The notes under the pieces are model-generated. The model searched no databases. It was given only the letters and a program-made list of their open reading frames with translations, and was not told where the DNA came from. The position numbers and the translations under genes were made by a program. Below, piece after piece: positions 1 to 8,055 of a stretch of DNA of 56,076 bases. This DNA is from a bacterium (GTDB taxonomy: Bacteria > UBP6 > JAFGXH01). Location of the stretch: NCBI GenBank assembly GCA_027064085.1, contig JAMOQH010000047.1, forward strand, positions 1-56,076, written 5' to 3'. The stretch's first letter is position 1. Each line of letters starts with the position of its first letter.

Positions 1-18
1 ATCTTTATTTTTCACCAT
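1..18 (-). CDS. 5' end of a minus-strand gene that leaves the window
   Basis: On the minus strand an AGGAGG ribosome binding site (complement of 23-28) is followed by ATG at 18-16 and directly by GTG at 15-13, reading M-V-K-N-K-D to the window edge. GTG at 15 has the better spacing (7 nt) and ATG at 18 is 4 nt from the site. Only six codons are visible, so no function can be given. It lies downstream of the ParB-like gene on the same strand, with palindromic repeats between the two. Confidence 0.5.
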
Positions 19-63
19 TTGACCTCCTAATAAGAGTATAACTTCTTTTATTTAAATGTGCAA

Positions 64-126
64 GTAGAGACAGGGCAATGCCCTGTCTCTACGCAATGCC
101 CTGTCTCTACGCAATGCCCTGTCTCT
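64..126. repeat. GTAG-ended palindrome with 18-nt tandem repeats
   Basis: Positions 64-77 and 79-92 are perfect 14-nt inverted arms with a 1-nt loop. The outer ends read GTAG and CTAC. The right arm belongs to an 18-nt unit (GCAATGCCCTGTCTCTAC) present at 75-92 and 93-110 and as 16 nt at 111-126. Palindromes with GTAG at the foot are typical of REP-type elements moved by RAYT (TnpA-REP) proteins. That relation is an inference, since no RAYT gene is visible here. Confidence 0.8.
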
Positions 127-173
127 TGTAAAGAAACAAATTACGAATCACAAGTAAGTAGAGAAAAATAATA

Positions 174-1070
174 TTATCTATTATCTATTTTTTCTAAAAG
201 TTCTTTTAATGAATCGTTATTTAGTAAATTAGTTAAAGCTTTAACTTTTCTTTCTAGTTCCTGATAGTTTCTGAATTGAAAAGTTATATTACTCCTAACA
301 GATTCTTTATCTATTGGTAAATCAAGCCTGAAGCCAGGAGTTTTGATTTTATTTTTTAATTTGCTCAATTCTTCAATCTCTAAACTCATATTTGGATACC
401 TAAGTATGAATAAAGCCTTTTTTAATAAATTAAGCTTTTCATTTGCTTGTAATTCTGTTTCTAAGACTTCTTTAATCTCTTTTTTACATAATAACTCAGA
501 AAATACAATATTTTCTCTTTTCATAATTTCATTTATTAGAATAAAAAGCTCCTTACGATTATTTTTATTAGCTTTTAATGTTTTGAATAAAGTTAATAAT
601 ACATTAAAACTTAGCATTTCAAACTCATAATATGATATTAATTCTTTAATTGTGATATTCAAATCAATCAGTAAACTTTCAATTTCAATACTGTAGTTAA
701 TCTCCAGAAGTTTCCATATATCCCTTAAAGATATCTTAAGCCTTTCCTTTAGTATATATACATATATATCCTTTTCACTAAAATTTTTTTGTTTTAATAA
801 GTGAATATACTTCCATATTGTAGCATCGTATACCTCTTTTGAATCTAAAATATATGCAAATAATTTTATAAAATCCTTAAAAACCATTTTCTGAATATCA
901 ATTCCAAGCTCTGATAAAATCCTGACTCTTTTTAAGCCATCAACTATATATTCCCTACCATCATCTTCATCAATAAAAACAATTACAGGTTCAATCTGAG
1001 AAATATCATTTAATGACTCTCTAAGATTATTAAATGACTTTACCTGCTTAATATGATACTTTAACTCCAT
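174..1070 (-). CDS. ParB/sulfiredoxin-fold N-terminal domain protein
   Basis: 298 aa. Residues about 28-55 read PVIVFIDEDDGREYIVDGLK, which fits the ParB N-terminal motif (a hydrophobic strand, then I-V-D-G-[HK]-[RK]) used by ParB/RepB/Spo0J-type proteins. The usual GERRxR box is weak, with only the D-G-L-K-R part clear. The rest is helical, Lys/Leu-rich and unrecognised, with no clear HTH. The start at 1070 has GAGG 5 nt upstream. There is no ParA beside it, and its minus-strand neighbour leaves the window at position 1. This is probably a solitary regulatory or accessory ParB-like protein rather than the chromosomal partition ParB, which is shorter at the front and carries a strong HTH. The domain call is moderately sure; the role is unknown. 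Confidence 0.55.
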   Translation of the reverse strand: MELKYHIKQVKSFNNLRESLNDISQIEPVIVFIDEDDGREYIVDGLKRVRILSELGIDIQKMVFKDFIKLFAYILDSKEVYDATIWKYIHLLKQKNFSEKDIYVYILKERLKISLRDIWKLLEINYSIEIESLLIDLNITIKELISYYEFEMLSFNVLLTLFKTLKANKNNRKELFILINEIMKRENIVFSELLCKKEIKEVLETELQANEKLNLLKKALFILRYPNMSLEIEELSKLKNKIKTPGFRLDLPIDKESVRSNITFQFRNYQELERKVKALTNLLNNDSLKELLEKIDNR

Positions 1071-1176
1071 TATGTCCTCACAAAAGTCGTAGATTTATAT
1101 TATTGATATTTTTAAATATTACAAGAGAAAAATTAAATTTTAACTTTTAAGGTAAAATTTACAAGTAAAAACACTG

Positions 1177-1201
1177 TAGGGCGAATTCAATATTCACCCT
1201 A
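1177..1201. repeat. Imperfect palindrome, TAGGGCGAAT type
   Basis: Arms TAGGGCGAAT (1177-1186) and ATTCACCCTA (1192-1201) pair with one mismatch around a 5-nt loop. A G at 1176 makes the foot GTAG, as in the 64-92 palindrome. It sits just beyond the 3' end of the minus-strand htrA gene and upstream of the ParB-like gene. It has no T run, so it is more likely a dispersed palindrome than a terminator. Confidence 0.55.
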
Positions 1202-1236
1202 AGTGGTTGAACGATAATTATAAGACAGATTATGGC

Positions 1237-2646
1237 TTATAATCTAAAAGCAACAAAAACATTTGCTCTTCCTCTTCTTAAATATAATCTTAGCATTTCC
1301 CCTTTCTTCAATTTTTTAAGAACTGCGTAGAATGATTTTAAATTCTTAATTCTGTAATTATTTATCTTGACAATTACATCTCCTTTCATAACCCCTGCAT
1401 CATCTGCAACAGAATTATTTTTTACTTTTGTTACTAACACTCCAGCTATATTATATTGCCTAGGAACTTCATTTACGCTTATCTCTAATTTATTTAAATG
1501 TTCTGACGGATTATCACTATTATAATTTTCTGTTAAAAGCTCTTCTTTACTAGGCATTGCTTTCATTATAACATCAAGCTTTAATTTCTTTCCATTTCTC
1601 AATACTTGAATATTTGCCTTTTTATTAATTTCAGACATAGATGCAAGCCATGGCAAATCATTTGATTTTTTAATTTTCTTATTTTTAAATTTTAATATTA
1701 CATCTCCAACTTTAACACCAGCTTTTTCAGCAGGAGAATTAGGCACTATATATGTTACCAAAGCTCCCATTGGTCGTTTCATGTTAAATGACTCTGCCAA
1801 CTCTTTTGACACAGATTGAATTGTTACACCGAGCCATGCTCTTTTTACTTCTCCATATTTTAAAATATGTCTAATAACTTTTTTAGCCATATTAATAGGT
1901 ATAGCAAAACCTATTCCTTGCCCTGCTGCATTTATTGCAGTATTAATGCCCACTACTTCACCTTTTAAATTAAATAAAGGTCCTCCACTATTACCTGGAT
2001 TAATAGATGCATCTGTTTGTATAAAATTATGATAGCCAGCTCTGTTTCCGGGGTTAACTTCTTTTCTTTCTTTAGCACTAACTATTCCTGATGTTACTGT
2101 ATGCTGTAAACCAAAAGGATTACCAATAGCCATTACCCACTCACCAATTTCTAGTTTATCACTATTTCCCAAATACGCAAATGGCAAATCTTTTTTGGCA
2201 TTGATTTTAATTAGTGCTAAATCCGTTTGAGTGTCTCTGCCAATAACTTTAGCATCATAAACATTATCATCATCTAAAAGAGTTACCTTTATTGTTGTCG
2301 CATTTTCTACAACATGATTATTGGTTAAAATATAACCATTTTTAGTAATAATGACTCCACTTCCCAACCCCCTATTTTTAAAACTCCCTCTTGGAACATC
2401 AAAAAAATGGTCAAAAAACCTATACATAGGATCACTTCTATAGTAGGGATTGATATTTCTTATAACTTCAACTTCAACTTGTATATTTGCTACAGTTGGA
2501 GATAAAATCTTGGCTAATTTTGGAAAAGCATTGAATCTAACAACGCCATCTCTATTTATCCCTTTAAACGCGGGATTCTCATTCCAAATATCTTTAGCAA
2601 AAAGACTTGATGATAATATCATAATTACTGCAATTAATACTTTCAT
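1237..2646 (-). CDS. htrA: HtrA/DegP-family periplasmic serine protease, two PDZ domains
   Basis: 469 aa. It is a trypsin-fold protease and chaperone for misfolded envelope proteins. A signal peptide (residues 1-17, ending LFA) precedes the protease domain. The catalytic triad is visible as His111 in LTNNHVV, Asp142 in TQTDLALI and Ser220 in GNSGGPL. PDZ1 is at about 275-365 (WLGVTIQ onward) and PDZ2 at about 385-469 (AGVLVTKVKNNSVADDAGV). The length equals that of typical DegP/DegQ. The start is ATG 2646 with GGAGG 4 nt upstream; an in-frame extension to 2676 lacks a site and would spoil the signal peptide. It is a single gene diverging from the DUF58 operon. Confidence 0.93.
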   Translation of the reverse strand: MKVLIAVIMILSSSLFAKDIWNENPAFKGINRDGVVRFNAFPKLAKILSPTVANIQVEVEVIRNINPYYRSDPMYRFFDHFFDVPRGSFKNRGLGSGVIITKNGYILTNNHVVENATTIKVTLLDDDNVYDAKVIGRDTQTDLALIKINAKKDLPFAYLGNSDKLEIGEWVMAIGNPFGLQHTVTSGIVSAKERKEVNPGNRAGYHNFIQTDASINPGNSGGPLFNLKGEVVGINTAINAAGQGIGFAIPINMAKKVIRHILKYGEVKRAWLGVTIQSVSKELAESFNMKRPMGALVTYIVPNSPAEKAGVKVGDVILKFKNKKIKKSNDLPWLASMSEINKKANIQVLRNGKKLKLDVIMKAMPSKEELLTENYNSDNPSEHLNKLEISVNEVPRQYNIAGVLVTKVKNNSVADDAGVMKGDVIVKINNYRIKNLKSFYAVLKKLKKGEMLRLYLRRGRANVFVAFRL

Positions 2647-2779
2647 ATATCCTCCAAATAAGATTAATAAACTCACACAAAAATATAAACATTACAAAAC
2701 AACTATTTATTCCAAACATTAATATAATGAGTATAAAAATTATTTTTTCAAGGGGATATAAAATATAAAAATTTTTTAG

Positions 2780-2808
2780 TTGTTTTTTATTATGAAATAA
2801 AATATAGT
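2780..2808 (+). promoter_or_regulatory. Candidate promoter of the DUF58-bat operon
   Basis: TTGTTT (2780-2785), 17-bp spacer, TATAGT (2803-2808). It lies 42 bp upstream of the DUF58 start in the divergent htrA/DUF58 gap. Confidence 0.4.
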
Positions 2809-2850
2809 TAAAATTGTTGAGTATTAGCATCATTTTTTGGAGTAAATTTT

Positions 2851-3738
2851 ATGATTCCAAAGGAAATTATAAAAAAGATAAGAAAAATAGAAATTTATAC
2901 AAATAGAGTTGTTACAGAGCAACTTGCAGGACAATATCATTCTATTTTTAAAGGTAAAGGATTAAATTTTAGAGATGTTAGAAAATATATGCCTGGTGAT
3001 GACATTAGAGATATCGATTGGAAAGTCACAGCAAGAATGCAAGAACCCTATATAAGAGAATACACAGAGGAAAGAGAACTAACCGTAAACATTATTGTTG
3101 ATATTTCTAGTTCAGGAATATTTGGAACAGTTGATTCTTCAAAATTTGAAAGAATGGCAGAAATTGCATCAATGCTTGCTTTTTCAGCTATTAAAAATAA
3201 TGATAAAGTTGGTCTAATCTTATTTTCAGATAAAATAGAAAAATATATACCTCCTAAAAAAGGGAAAAAACATGTTTTGAATATCATTTCCCAAATATTA
3301 ACATTTAAACCAGAAAATAATAAAACATCAATTGACAATGCCTTAAAATTTTTTGCTTCTGTAAATAAAAAATCAACAGTTGCATTTTTAATTTCTGATT
3401 TCTTTGATGATAATGACTTTGATAAATCATTAAAAGTATCAAATAGACTTCATGATATTATACCTATAATTGTAAGAGACCCAATTGAAGAAAACATGAT
3501 TCAAATGGGAGTAGTAAACTTTTTAGATCCAGAAACAGATGAAATCATATCAATAAATACAAATGATAAATCATTAATAAAAAAATATAACTCACATATT
3601 GAATCTGAAAATAAAAAGTTAGCAAATAAATTTAAAAAATTATCAATTGAATATGTAAAAATAGATATGAGTAAACCATATATTGAAGCTATTGTTTACT
3701 TTTTTAAAAAGAGAGCCTCAAAAAAGAGGAGAAGATAA
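2851..3738 (+). CDS. DUF58-domain protein (VWA-like), first gene of a Bat-type operon
   Basis: 295 aa, with no membrane segment. The DUF58 signature is clear: G-Q-Y-H-S-x-F-K-G-x-G at about 25-35, FRDVRKYMPGDDIRDIDWKV at about 40-60, and a MIDAS-like D-I-S-S-S-G near residue 90. DUF58 proteins accompany MoxR AAA+ ATPases and Bat VWA proteins in stress, metal-insertion or complex-assembly modules. The stop and the next start overlap (TAATG at 3736-3740), which indicates translational coupling. No moxR gene precedes it in this window. Confidence 0.85.
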   Translation: MIPKEIIKKIRKIEIYTNRVVTEQLAGQYHSIFKGKGLNFRDVRKYMPGDDIRDIDWKVTARMQEPYIREYTEERELTVNIIVDISSSGIFGTVDSSKFERMAEIASMLAFSAIKNNDKVGLILFSDKIEKYIPPKKGKKHVLNIISQILTFKPENNKTSIDNALKFFASVNKKSTVAFLISDFFDDNDFDKSLKVSNRLHDIIPIIVRDPIEENMIQMGVVNFLDPETDEIISINTNDKSLIKKYNSHIESENKKLANKFKKLSIEYVKIDMSKPYIEAIVYFFKKRASKKRRR

Positions 3739-4628
3739 TGAAAGGAGCTATTTTATTAATATTTACAGTATTTAGTAGTGTTATTTTTGCAAATAGTAAT
3801 ATAAAACAAGAAGTATTAAATAAAAACATAAAAGTTGGTGATTATATTCAATATAAAATTACAATTCCTCTTGAAAAGAGTACAATAACTTTAAAAACGA
3901 AGGATTTTTCTCCATTTGATTTAATTAGCAAATCCCAAAAACTTACTAAAGATAAAAAATCAACAGAGTATATACTTAAATTATCAATTTACGAAACTGG
4001 CCCTCAAACAATACCAGAACTAAAATTCATAAAAATAGAAAATAAAAAAGAATCTGAAATAACTATTCCGAGTAAAAAAATAATGGTAAACTCTGTTCTT
4101 AAAAAAGATGAAAAAAATACAAGAATTAAAGATATAAAATCAACAGTTTCAGTAAAAGAAAAAACATATTTATTTATATATATTTTAATTGGAGTTTTAA
4201 TAATCATTATTTTTTATGTTATCATAAAAAAACAAAAAAAGAAAAAGAAAAAAGAAATTATTATTATAGAAAAGAAATTACCTGCCCATGAAATTGCATA
4301 TAAAAAATTATCTGAACTCATAAATAAAGAATTGATTAAAAAAGGAAAAATTAAAGAATATGTATTTATGTTAAGCGAAATAATAAGAGAATTTATTGGA
4401 AACAGATACAATTTTGACTCTATTGAGTTAACAAGTGATGAATTGCTTAAGCATATAAAACAAGACGCAAAATTTAATAGAGAATACATAACAATAATAA
4501 ATAATTTCCTTGAAGATAGTGATATAATAAAGTTTTCTAAAATAGAAGCAACAAATGAAGAACTTGAACAATTAACTAAACTTACATTTAAAATTGTTGA
4601 TGATTTAAAAATTAATATAATGGATTAA
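3738..4628 (+). CDS. BatD-like membrane-anchored protein
   Basis: 296 aa. A signal peptide (1-18, ending FAN) is followed by a beta-rich periplasmic domain (about 20-130), one transmembrane helix (about 140-163, YLFIYILIGVLIIIIFYVII) and a Lys-rich cytoplasmic helical tail. This order matches proteins placed between DUF58 and VWA genes in Bat operons (BatD / DUF4381 type), although sequence similarity by eye is weak. The product probably couples the cytoplasmic DUF58 protein to the periplasmic or membrane VWA partner. It begins inside the DUF58 stop and ends 2 nt before the BatA-like gene. Confidence 0.6.
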   Translation: MKGAILLIFTVFSSVIFANSNIKQEVLNKNIKVGDYIQYKITIPLEKSTITLKTKDFSPFDLISKSQKLTKDKKSTEYILKLSIYETGPQTIPELKFIKIENKKESEITIPSKKIMVNSVLKKDEKNTRIKDIKSTVSVKEKTYLFIYILIGVLIIIIFYVIIKKQKKKKKKEIIIIEKKLPAHEIAYKKLSELINKELIKKGKIKEYVFMLSEIIREFIGNRYNFDSIELTSDELLKHIKQDAKFNREYITIINNFLEDSDIIKFSKIEATNEELEQLTKLTFKIVDDLKINIMD

Positions 4629-4630
4629 TT

Positions 4631-5665
4631 ATGATTAATAATTTAGTTTTTACAGAAAAATATTGGTTAATATTATTAATATTTATTCCTATTTTGGCAT
4701 ATTTATTTTTATTTAAAGGAAAAAAAAGAAATGGAGTTGTAATTCATTCTAATTTAAAAATATTAAAAGAATTAAGTAAAGGAAGAAGTAAAAAATTTAA
4801 ATATCTTCCAGCACTTCTTAGATTACTCTCTATTACTTTAATTATACTAGCACTTGCAAAACCAAAATTACTTAATAATAAAAAAGACATTGAAGTTAAA
4901 GGTATTGACATGGTTTTTGTTCTCGATATTTCAACATCAATGGCAGCCGCTGATTTTATACCTAAAGATAGATTAAATGTTGCAAAAGAAGTTATTAAGG
5001 ATTTTGTTGATAGTAGAAAAAACGATAGAATTGGTTTAGTTGTATTTAATGCTCTTTCTTATGTTCAAGCTCCATTAACTTTAGACCATAAAATTTTTAC
5101 AACATTACTAAAAGCAATAAATATGGATGAAATTAGAAATAAAGTAGAGCATGGATTACTACAAGATGGTACAGCTATTGGAAATGCTTTAGGAACAGCG
5201 GTTAATAGGCTTAAAGACTTAAATACAAAATCTAAAATTATTATTTTACTAACTGACGGAAGTAACAACAAAGGAAATATGACCCCCGAAAAAGCTGCAG
5301 AGTTAGCTAAAAAAACAAATATAAAGGTTTACCCTATTCTTGTAGGCAAACAAGGCAGAGTTCCATATCCAGCAGGTGTTGATATGCTAGGAAACATTCA
5401 ATACAACTATGTCAATAATTCAGTAAACCCAGAATTATTAAAAAAAATATCCAAAATTACAAATTCTAAATTTTATATTGCTCAAAATAGAGAAGAATTA
5501 AAAAAAGATTTAACAGATATTATTGATCATTTTGAGAAATCAAAATTTCAGGAACAAAATTTTGATAATATAGAAACATTTTTTGCTCCATTTATTTTGC
5601 TTGCATTTTTATTTTTATTAATTGAATTTTTATTAAGAGTAACTATTTATAAAAAATTATCTTAA
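4631..5665 (+). CDS. batA: BatA-like von Willebrand factor A membrane protein
   Basis: 344 aa. Two N-terminal transmembrane helices (about 9-27 and 58-77) precede a VWA domain (about 90-300) with the MIDAS motif D-I-S-T-S-M near 100 and the T-D-G-S near 215. A C-terminal transmembrane helix (about 312-335) follows. This is the architecture of BatA/BatB of aerotolerance operons. The last codons (T-I-Y-K-K-L-S-stop) lie in a 25-bp sequence that recurs at 9304-9328 on the far side of the restriction-modification island, so the gene's 3' end appears to have been an insertion target without being damaged. Confidence 0.85.
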   Translation: MINNLVFTEKYWLILLIFIPILAYLFLFKGKKRNGVVIHSNLKILKELSKGRSKKFKYLPALLRLLSITLIILALAKPKLLNNKKDIEVKGIDMVFVLDISTSMAAADFIPKDRLNVAKEVIKDFVDSRKNDRIGLVVFNALSYVQAPLTLDHKIFTTLLKAINMDEIRNKVEHGLLQDGTAIGNALGTAVNRLKDLNTKSKIIILLTDGSNNKGNMTPEKAAELAKKTNIKVYPILVGKQGRVPYPAGVDMLGNIQYNYVNNSVNPELLKKISKITNSKFYIAQNREELKKDLTDIIDHFEKSKFQEQNFDNIETFFAPFILLAFLFLLIEFLLRVTIYKKLS

Positions 5666-5666
5666 A
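5642..5666 (+). repeat. Left copy of 25-bp direct repeat flanking the R-M island
   Basis: Identical over 25 of 25 bases to 9304-9328. Similarity continues for about nine more bases with two differences. It contains the last eight codons of batA including the stop. Confidence 0.93.
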
Positions 5667-5727
5667 TATTCTCAATTTAAAACTTAGCTTTGCTAAATTA
5701 AGGAGTTGCAGTCTTTGTTTTTTTCAA

Positions 5728-5757
5728 TTGACAATTATAAAGAAAGTGATCTATTAT
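5728..5757 (+). promoter_or_regulatory. Candidate promoter of the R-M island
   Basis: TTGACA (5728-5733), 18-bp spacer, TATTAT (5752-5757). The -35 box is the centre of the small palindrome AATTGACAATT (5726-5736). The -10 box overlaps an ATG at 5756, so transcription would begin downstream of that ATG. This favours the TTG start at 5780. Confidence 0.5.
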
Positions 5758-5779
5758 GAGAGATAAAAAAGGAGAAACT

Positions 5780-6661
5780 TTGAATAGTCTAGCAATGGAA
5801 CAATTTTTTGATATAGAAAAAACAATAAAAGCACAACCTTTTATAAAGTGGGTTGGGGGTAAAAGAACTTTAGTAACCCGTTTAACAGAAATGATGCCCG
5901 AAAATTTTAATAATTATTTTGAGCCATTTGTTGGTGGAGGAGCTTTTTTATTTTATTTATATTCAGAAGAAATACTTAAAAATAGGAAAAAGTCAATTTT
6001 TGATATTAACTCAGAATTAATAAATACATATAATGTTGTTAAAAATACTCCTAATGAATTAATATCAAACTTAAAAAAATATAAAAAAAATCACAATAAA
6101 GAATTTTATTACGAAACAAGATTATTAGATAGACTGGAAGGATTTAAAACTAGTGATAAAATTTTAAGAGCGACAAGATTTATCTATTTGAATAAAACTT
6201 GTTTTAATGGCTTATATAGAGTAAATAAATCAGGTTATTTTAATGTTCCAATTGGAAGTTATAAAAATCCAAATATTGCAGATGAAAATATTATTTTAAA
6301 TGCAAGTAAAGCATTGCAAAATGTAAATATTTATAATTCTTCTTATAACAAAGTACTGGAATTTGCTAAAAAAGGAGATTTAGTTTATTTTGATCCTCCA
6401 TATTATCCTTTAAACAGAACTTCAAACTTTACTTCATACTCTGAAAATGATTTTTTAGAAAAAGAACAAGAAGAATTATTTAATGTTTTTAGAAAATTAG
6501 CCCAAAAAGGTGTTTTTGTTATGTTAAGTAATTCTGATACTGATTATATTAAAGATCTATATAAAGATTATGATATTAATATTGTTAATATGAATAGATT
6601 TATTAATAGTAAGGCTAGTGGTAGAGGAAAGGTTAGTGAAGTTGTTGTGAGGAGTTGGTAA
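5780..6661 (+). CDS. dam: DNA adenine methyltransferase, Dam/DpnM (D12) class
   Basis: 293 aa from the TTG start. It is an N6-adenine methyltransferase of the alpha (D12) class, the type that modifies GATC in Dam and DpnM, though specificity is not shown here. Motif X (IKWVGGK, about 22-28), motif I (FEPFVGGGAFLF, about 47-58) and catalytic motif IV (DPPY, 205-208) are all in the expected order. The start was chosen because AAGGAG lies 5 nt before TTG 5780 and the -10 box of a candidate promoter overlaps the alternative ATG at 5756, which has no clear ribosome site. It ends 1 nt before the next gene, a putative nuclease, as in a type II R-M pair. Confidence 0.9.
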   Translation: MNSLAMEQFFDIEKTIKAQPFIKWVGGKRTLVTRLTEMMPENFNNYFEPFVGGGAFLFYLYSEEILKNRKKSIFDINSELINTYNVVKNTPNELISNLKKYKKNHNKEFYYETRLLDRLEGFKTSDKILRATRFIYLNKTCFNGLYRVNKSGYFNVPIGSYKNPNIADENIILNASKALQNVNIYNSSYNKVLEFAKKGDLVYFDPPYYPLNRTSNFTSYSENDFLEKEQEELFNVFRKLAQKGVFVMLSNSDTDYIKDLYKDYDINIVNMNRFINSKASGRGKVSEVVVRSW

Positions 6662-6662
6662 A

Positions 6663-7247
6663 ATGAAAAAAGATGGAAAACAGGGGGATAGTACTAAAAC
6701 AGGTAAGGAATTTGAAGAAAAAGTTGATTTTATAAGAAAAGTAAATAAGTTAGAAGGATATTCTACTAAAAGTAAAAGTAAAAACAATAAGTATAAAACA
6801 TATATTTATGAAATTAAGTATAAGAATAAAGTAATTGCTGAATCCTTTAAAAAACATGCTTTTTATAGATATTTGAAAAATAAAGATTCTAATTTTAATT
6901 GGAAAAATATTATTTCAAAACAACTTTTACCAGATGATGCAATTTATGTTCATAAAAATAATACTATATATATTATTGAAATTAAATTTCAAGAAGAAGG
7001 TGGTTCAGGTTCTGTTGATGAGAAGCCTCAAACATGTTTTTTCAAAATAAAACAGTATAGAAAATTATTATATTCTTTTAATTATAATGTTGAATTTATT
7101 TATATTTTAAGCGATAAATTTAAAGATGAAAAATACAAGGATATGTTGGATTATATAAAAGAAGTGGGCTGTAAGTATTACTTTGATGAAATCAAGTTAA
7201 ATGAATTATGCTTTCCATCTATTAAGGAGAAAAATGGCATCAAATGA
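6663..7247 (+). CDS. Putative type II restriction endonuclease, PD-(D/E)XK fold
   Basis: 194 aa. A PD-(D/E)XK core is visible: L-P-D-D-A-I-Y at about 99-105, then I-I-E-I-K-F-Q at about 114-120, followed by GSGSVDEKPQTCFFKIKQY. The S-V-D-E-K-x-Q-T-x-x-F-K pattern is known to me from nucleases encoded next to methyltransferases. It follows the Dam-class gene with a 1-nt gap and overlaps the next nuclease gene by 14 nt, so all three are co-translated. It probably cuts the site protected by one of the two methyltransferases; which one cannot be told from sequence. Confidence 0.65.
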   Translation: MKKDGKQGDSTKTGKEFEEKVDFIRKVNKLEGYSTKSKSKNNKYKTYIYEIKYKNKVIAESFKKHAFYRYLKNKDSNFNWKNIISKQLLPDDAIYVHKNNTIYIIEIKFQEEGGSGSVDEKPQTCFFKIKQYRKLLYSFNYNVEFIYILSDKFKDEKYKDMLDYIKEVGCKYYFDEIKLNELCFPSIKEKNGIK

Positions 7248-8007
7248 ATCATGGGAAAAAATATTTAAAGATCATGGAATAAACGATCATGATTTTAATA
7301 AATCTCCATTTACAATTGATAGTAAAATGATAAAAGAATCTACACAAGTATTTAAGAAAACAGCTCAAAAAGAAGTTAGACTACTTTGCAAACAAGATTC
7401 AAGAAAAGATAGACCACAAGTTTTTATTGATAATGGTTTATTTTTATTACCTATTAAAAATGGAGTTTATTCAATAATTAAAGGAGAAGGATATATTGAT
7501 ATTCCCAAAATTGATTGCGATATAGAAAAGCATGAGTCAATTCTTGATTTTTGTTTAGATACATCTAAAACGGGTGATTCTGAAATGCAACATTTAGATT
7601 ATGCTTATGCAACAAGCCTTATTAGAACTTTTATGAATGATAATTCTCTTGTTTTAACAATAAGAGGAAGAAAGTATACTCCAAAAATTAATTTTAATGT
7701 GGGAAAGTTTTCTATTTATACAGAAAGTGTTCAAACAGAGGTTGATGCAGGTTATGAGGGAAAAAAACAAGTTGTATTAATCGAAGCAAAAAATTCAAAG
7801 ACAAAAGATACTATAATTAGACAACTTTACTATCCATTTAGGCAATGGCAAAAATATACAGATAAAAAAGTTGTATGTCTTTTCTTTGAGAGAGATAAAA
7901 AAACAGAAGTTTATAACATTTGGCAGTTTGAATTTACAGATATTAATAATTATAACAGTATTTCCTTAGTTAGAACTGCTAGATATAAAATAATTTGTAA
8001 AAACTAG
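7234..8007 (+). CDS. Second putative type II restriction endonuclease
   Basis: 257 aa from ATG 7234, which has AAGGAG 5 nt upstream; an in-frame ATG at 7201 inside the preceding gene has no site. The probable nuclease core is V-D-A-G-Y-E (about 180) followed by V-V-L-I-E-A-K-N (about 190-197) and R-Q-L-Y-Y-P-F-R-Q-W (about 210-219), a strand order compatible with PD-(D/E)XK enzymes. It starts M-A-S-N-E-S-W-E-K-I-F. I recognise the general type from R-M loci but not a named enzyme. After it a new promoter starts at 8026. Confidence 0.6.
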   Translation: MASNESWEKIFKDHGINDHDFNKSPFTIDSKMIKESTQVFKKTAQKEVRLLCKQDSRKDRPQVFIDNGLFLLPIKNGVYSIIKGEGYIDIPKIDCDIEKHESILDFCLDTSKTGDSEMQHLDYAYATSLIRTFMNDNSLVLTIRGRKYTPKINFNVGKFSIYTESVQTEVDAGYEGKKQVVLIEAKNSKTKDTIIRQLYYPFRQWQKYTDKKVVCLFFERDKKTEVYNIWQFEFTDINNYNSISLVRTARYKIICKN

Positions 8008-8025
8008 AACTTGTTTATAAATTAA

Positions 8026-8054
8026 TTGACATTGTTTATTTTTTAGGATACAAT
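8026..8054 (+). promoter_or_regulatory. Strong promoter inside the R-M island
   Basis: TTGACA (8026-8031), 17-bp spacer, TACAAT (8049-8054). The predicted transcript start is near 8061, downstream of the TTG start (8056) of the HTH gene. It may therefore mainly drive the two downstream genes, or the HTH start may be wrong. Confidence 0.7.
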
Positions 8055-8055
8055 A

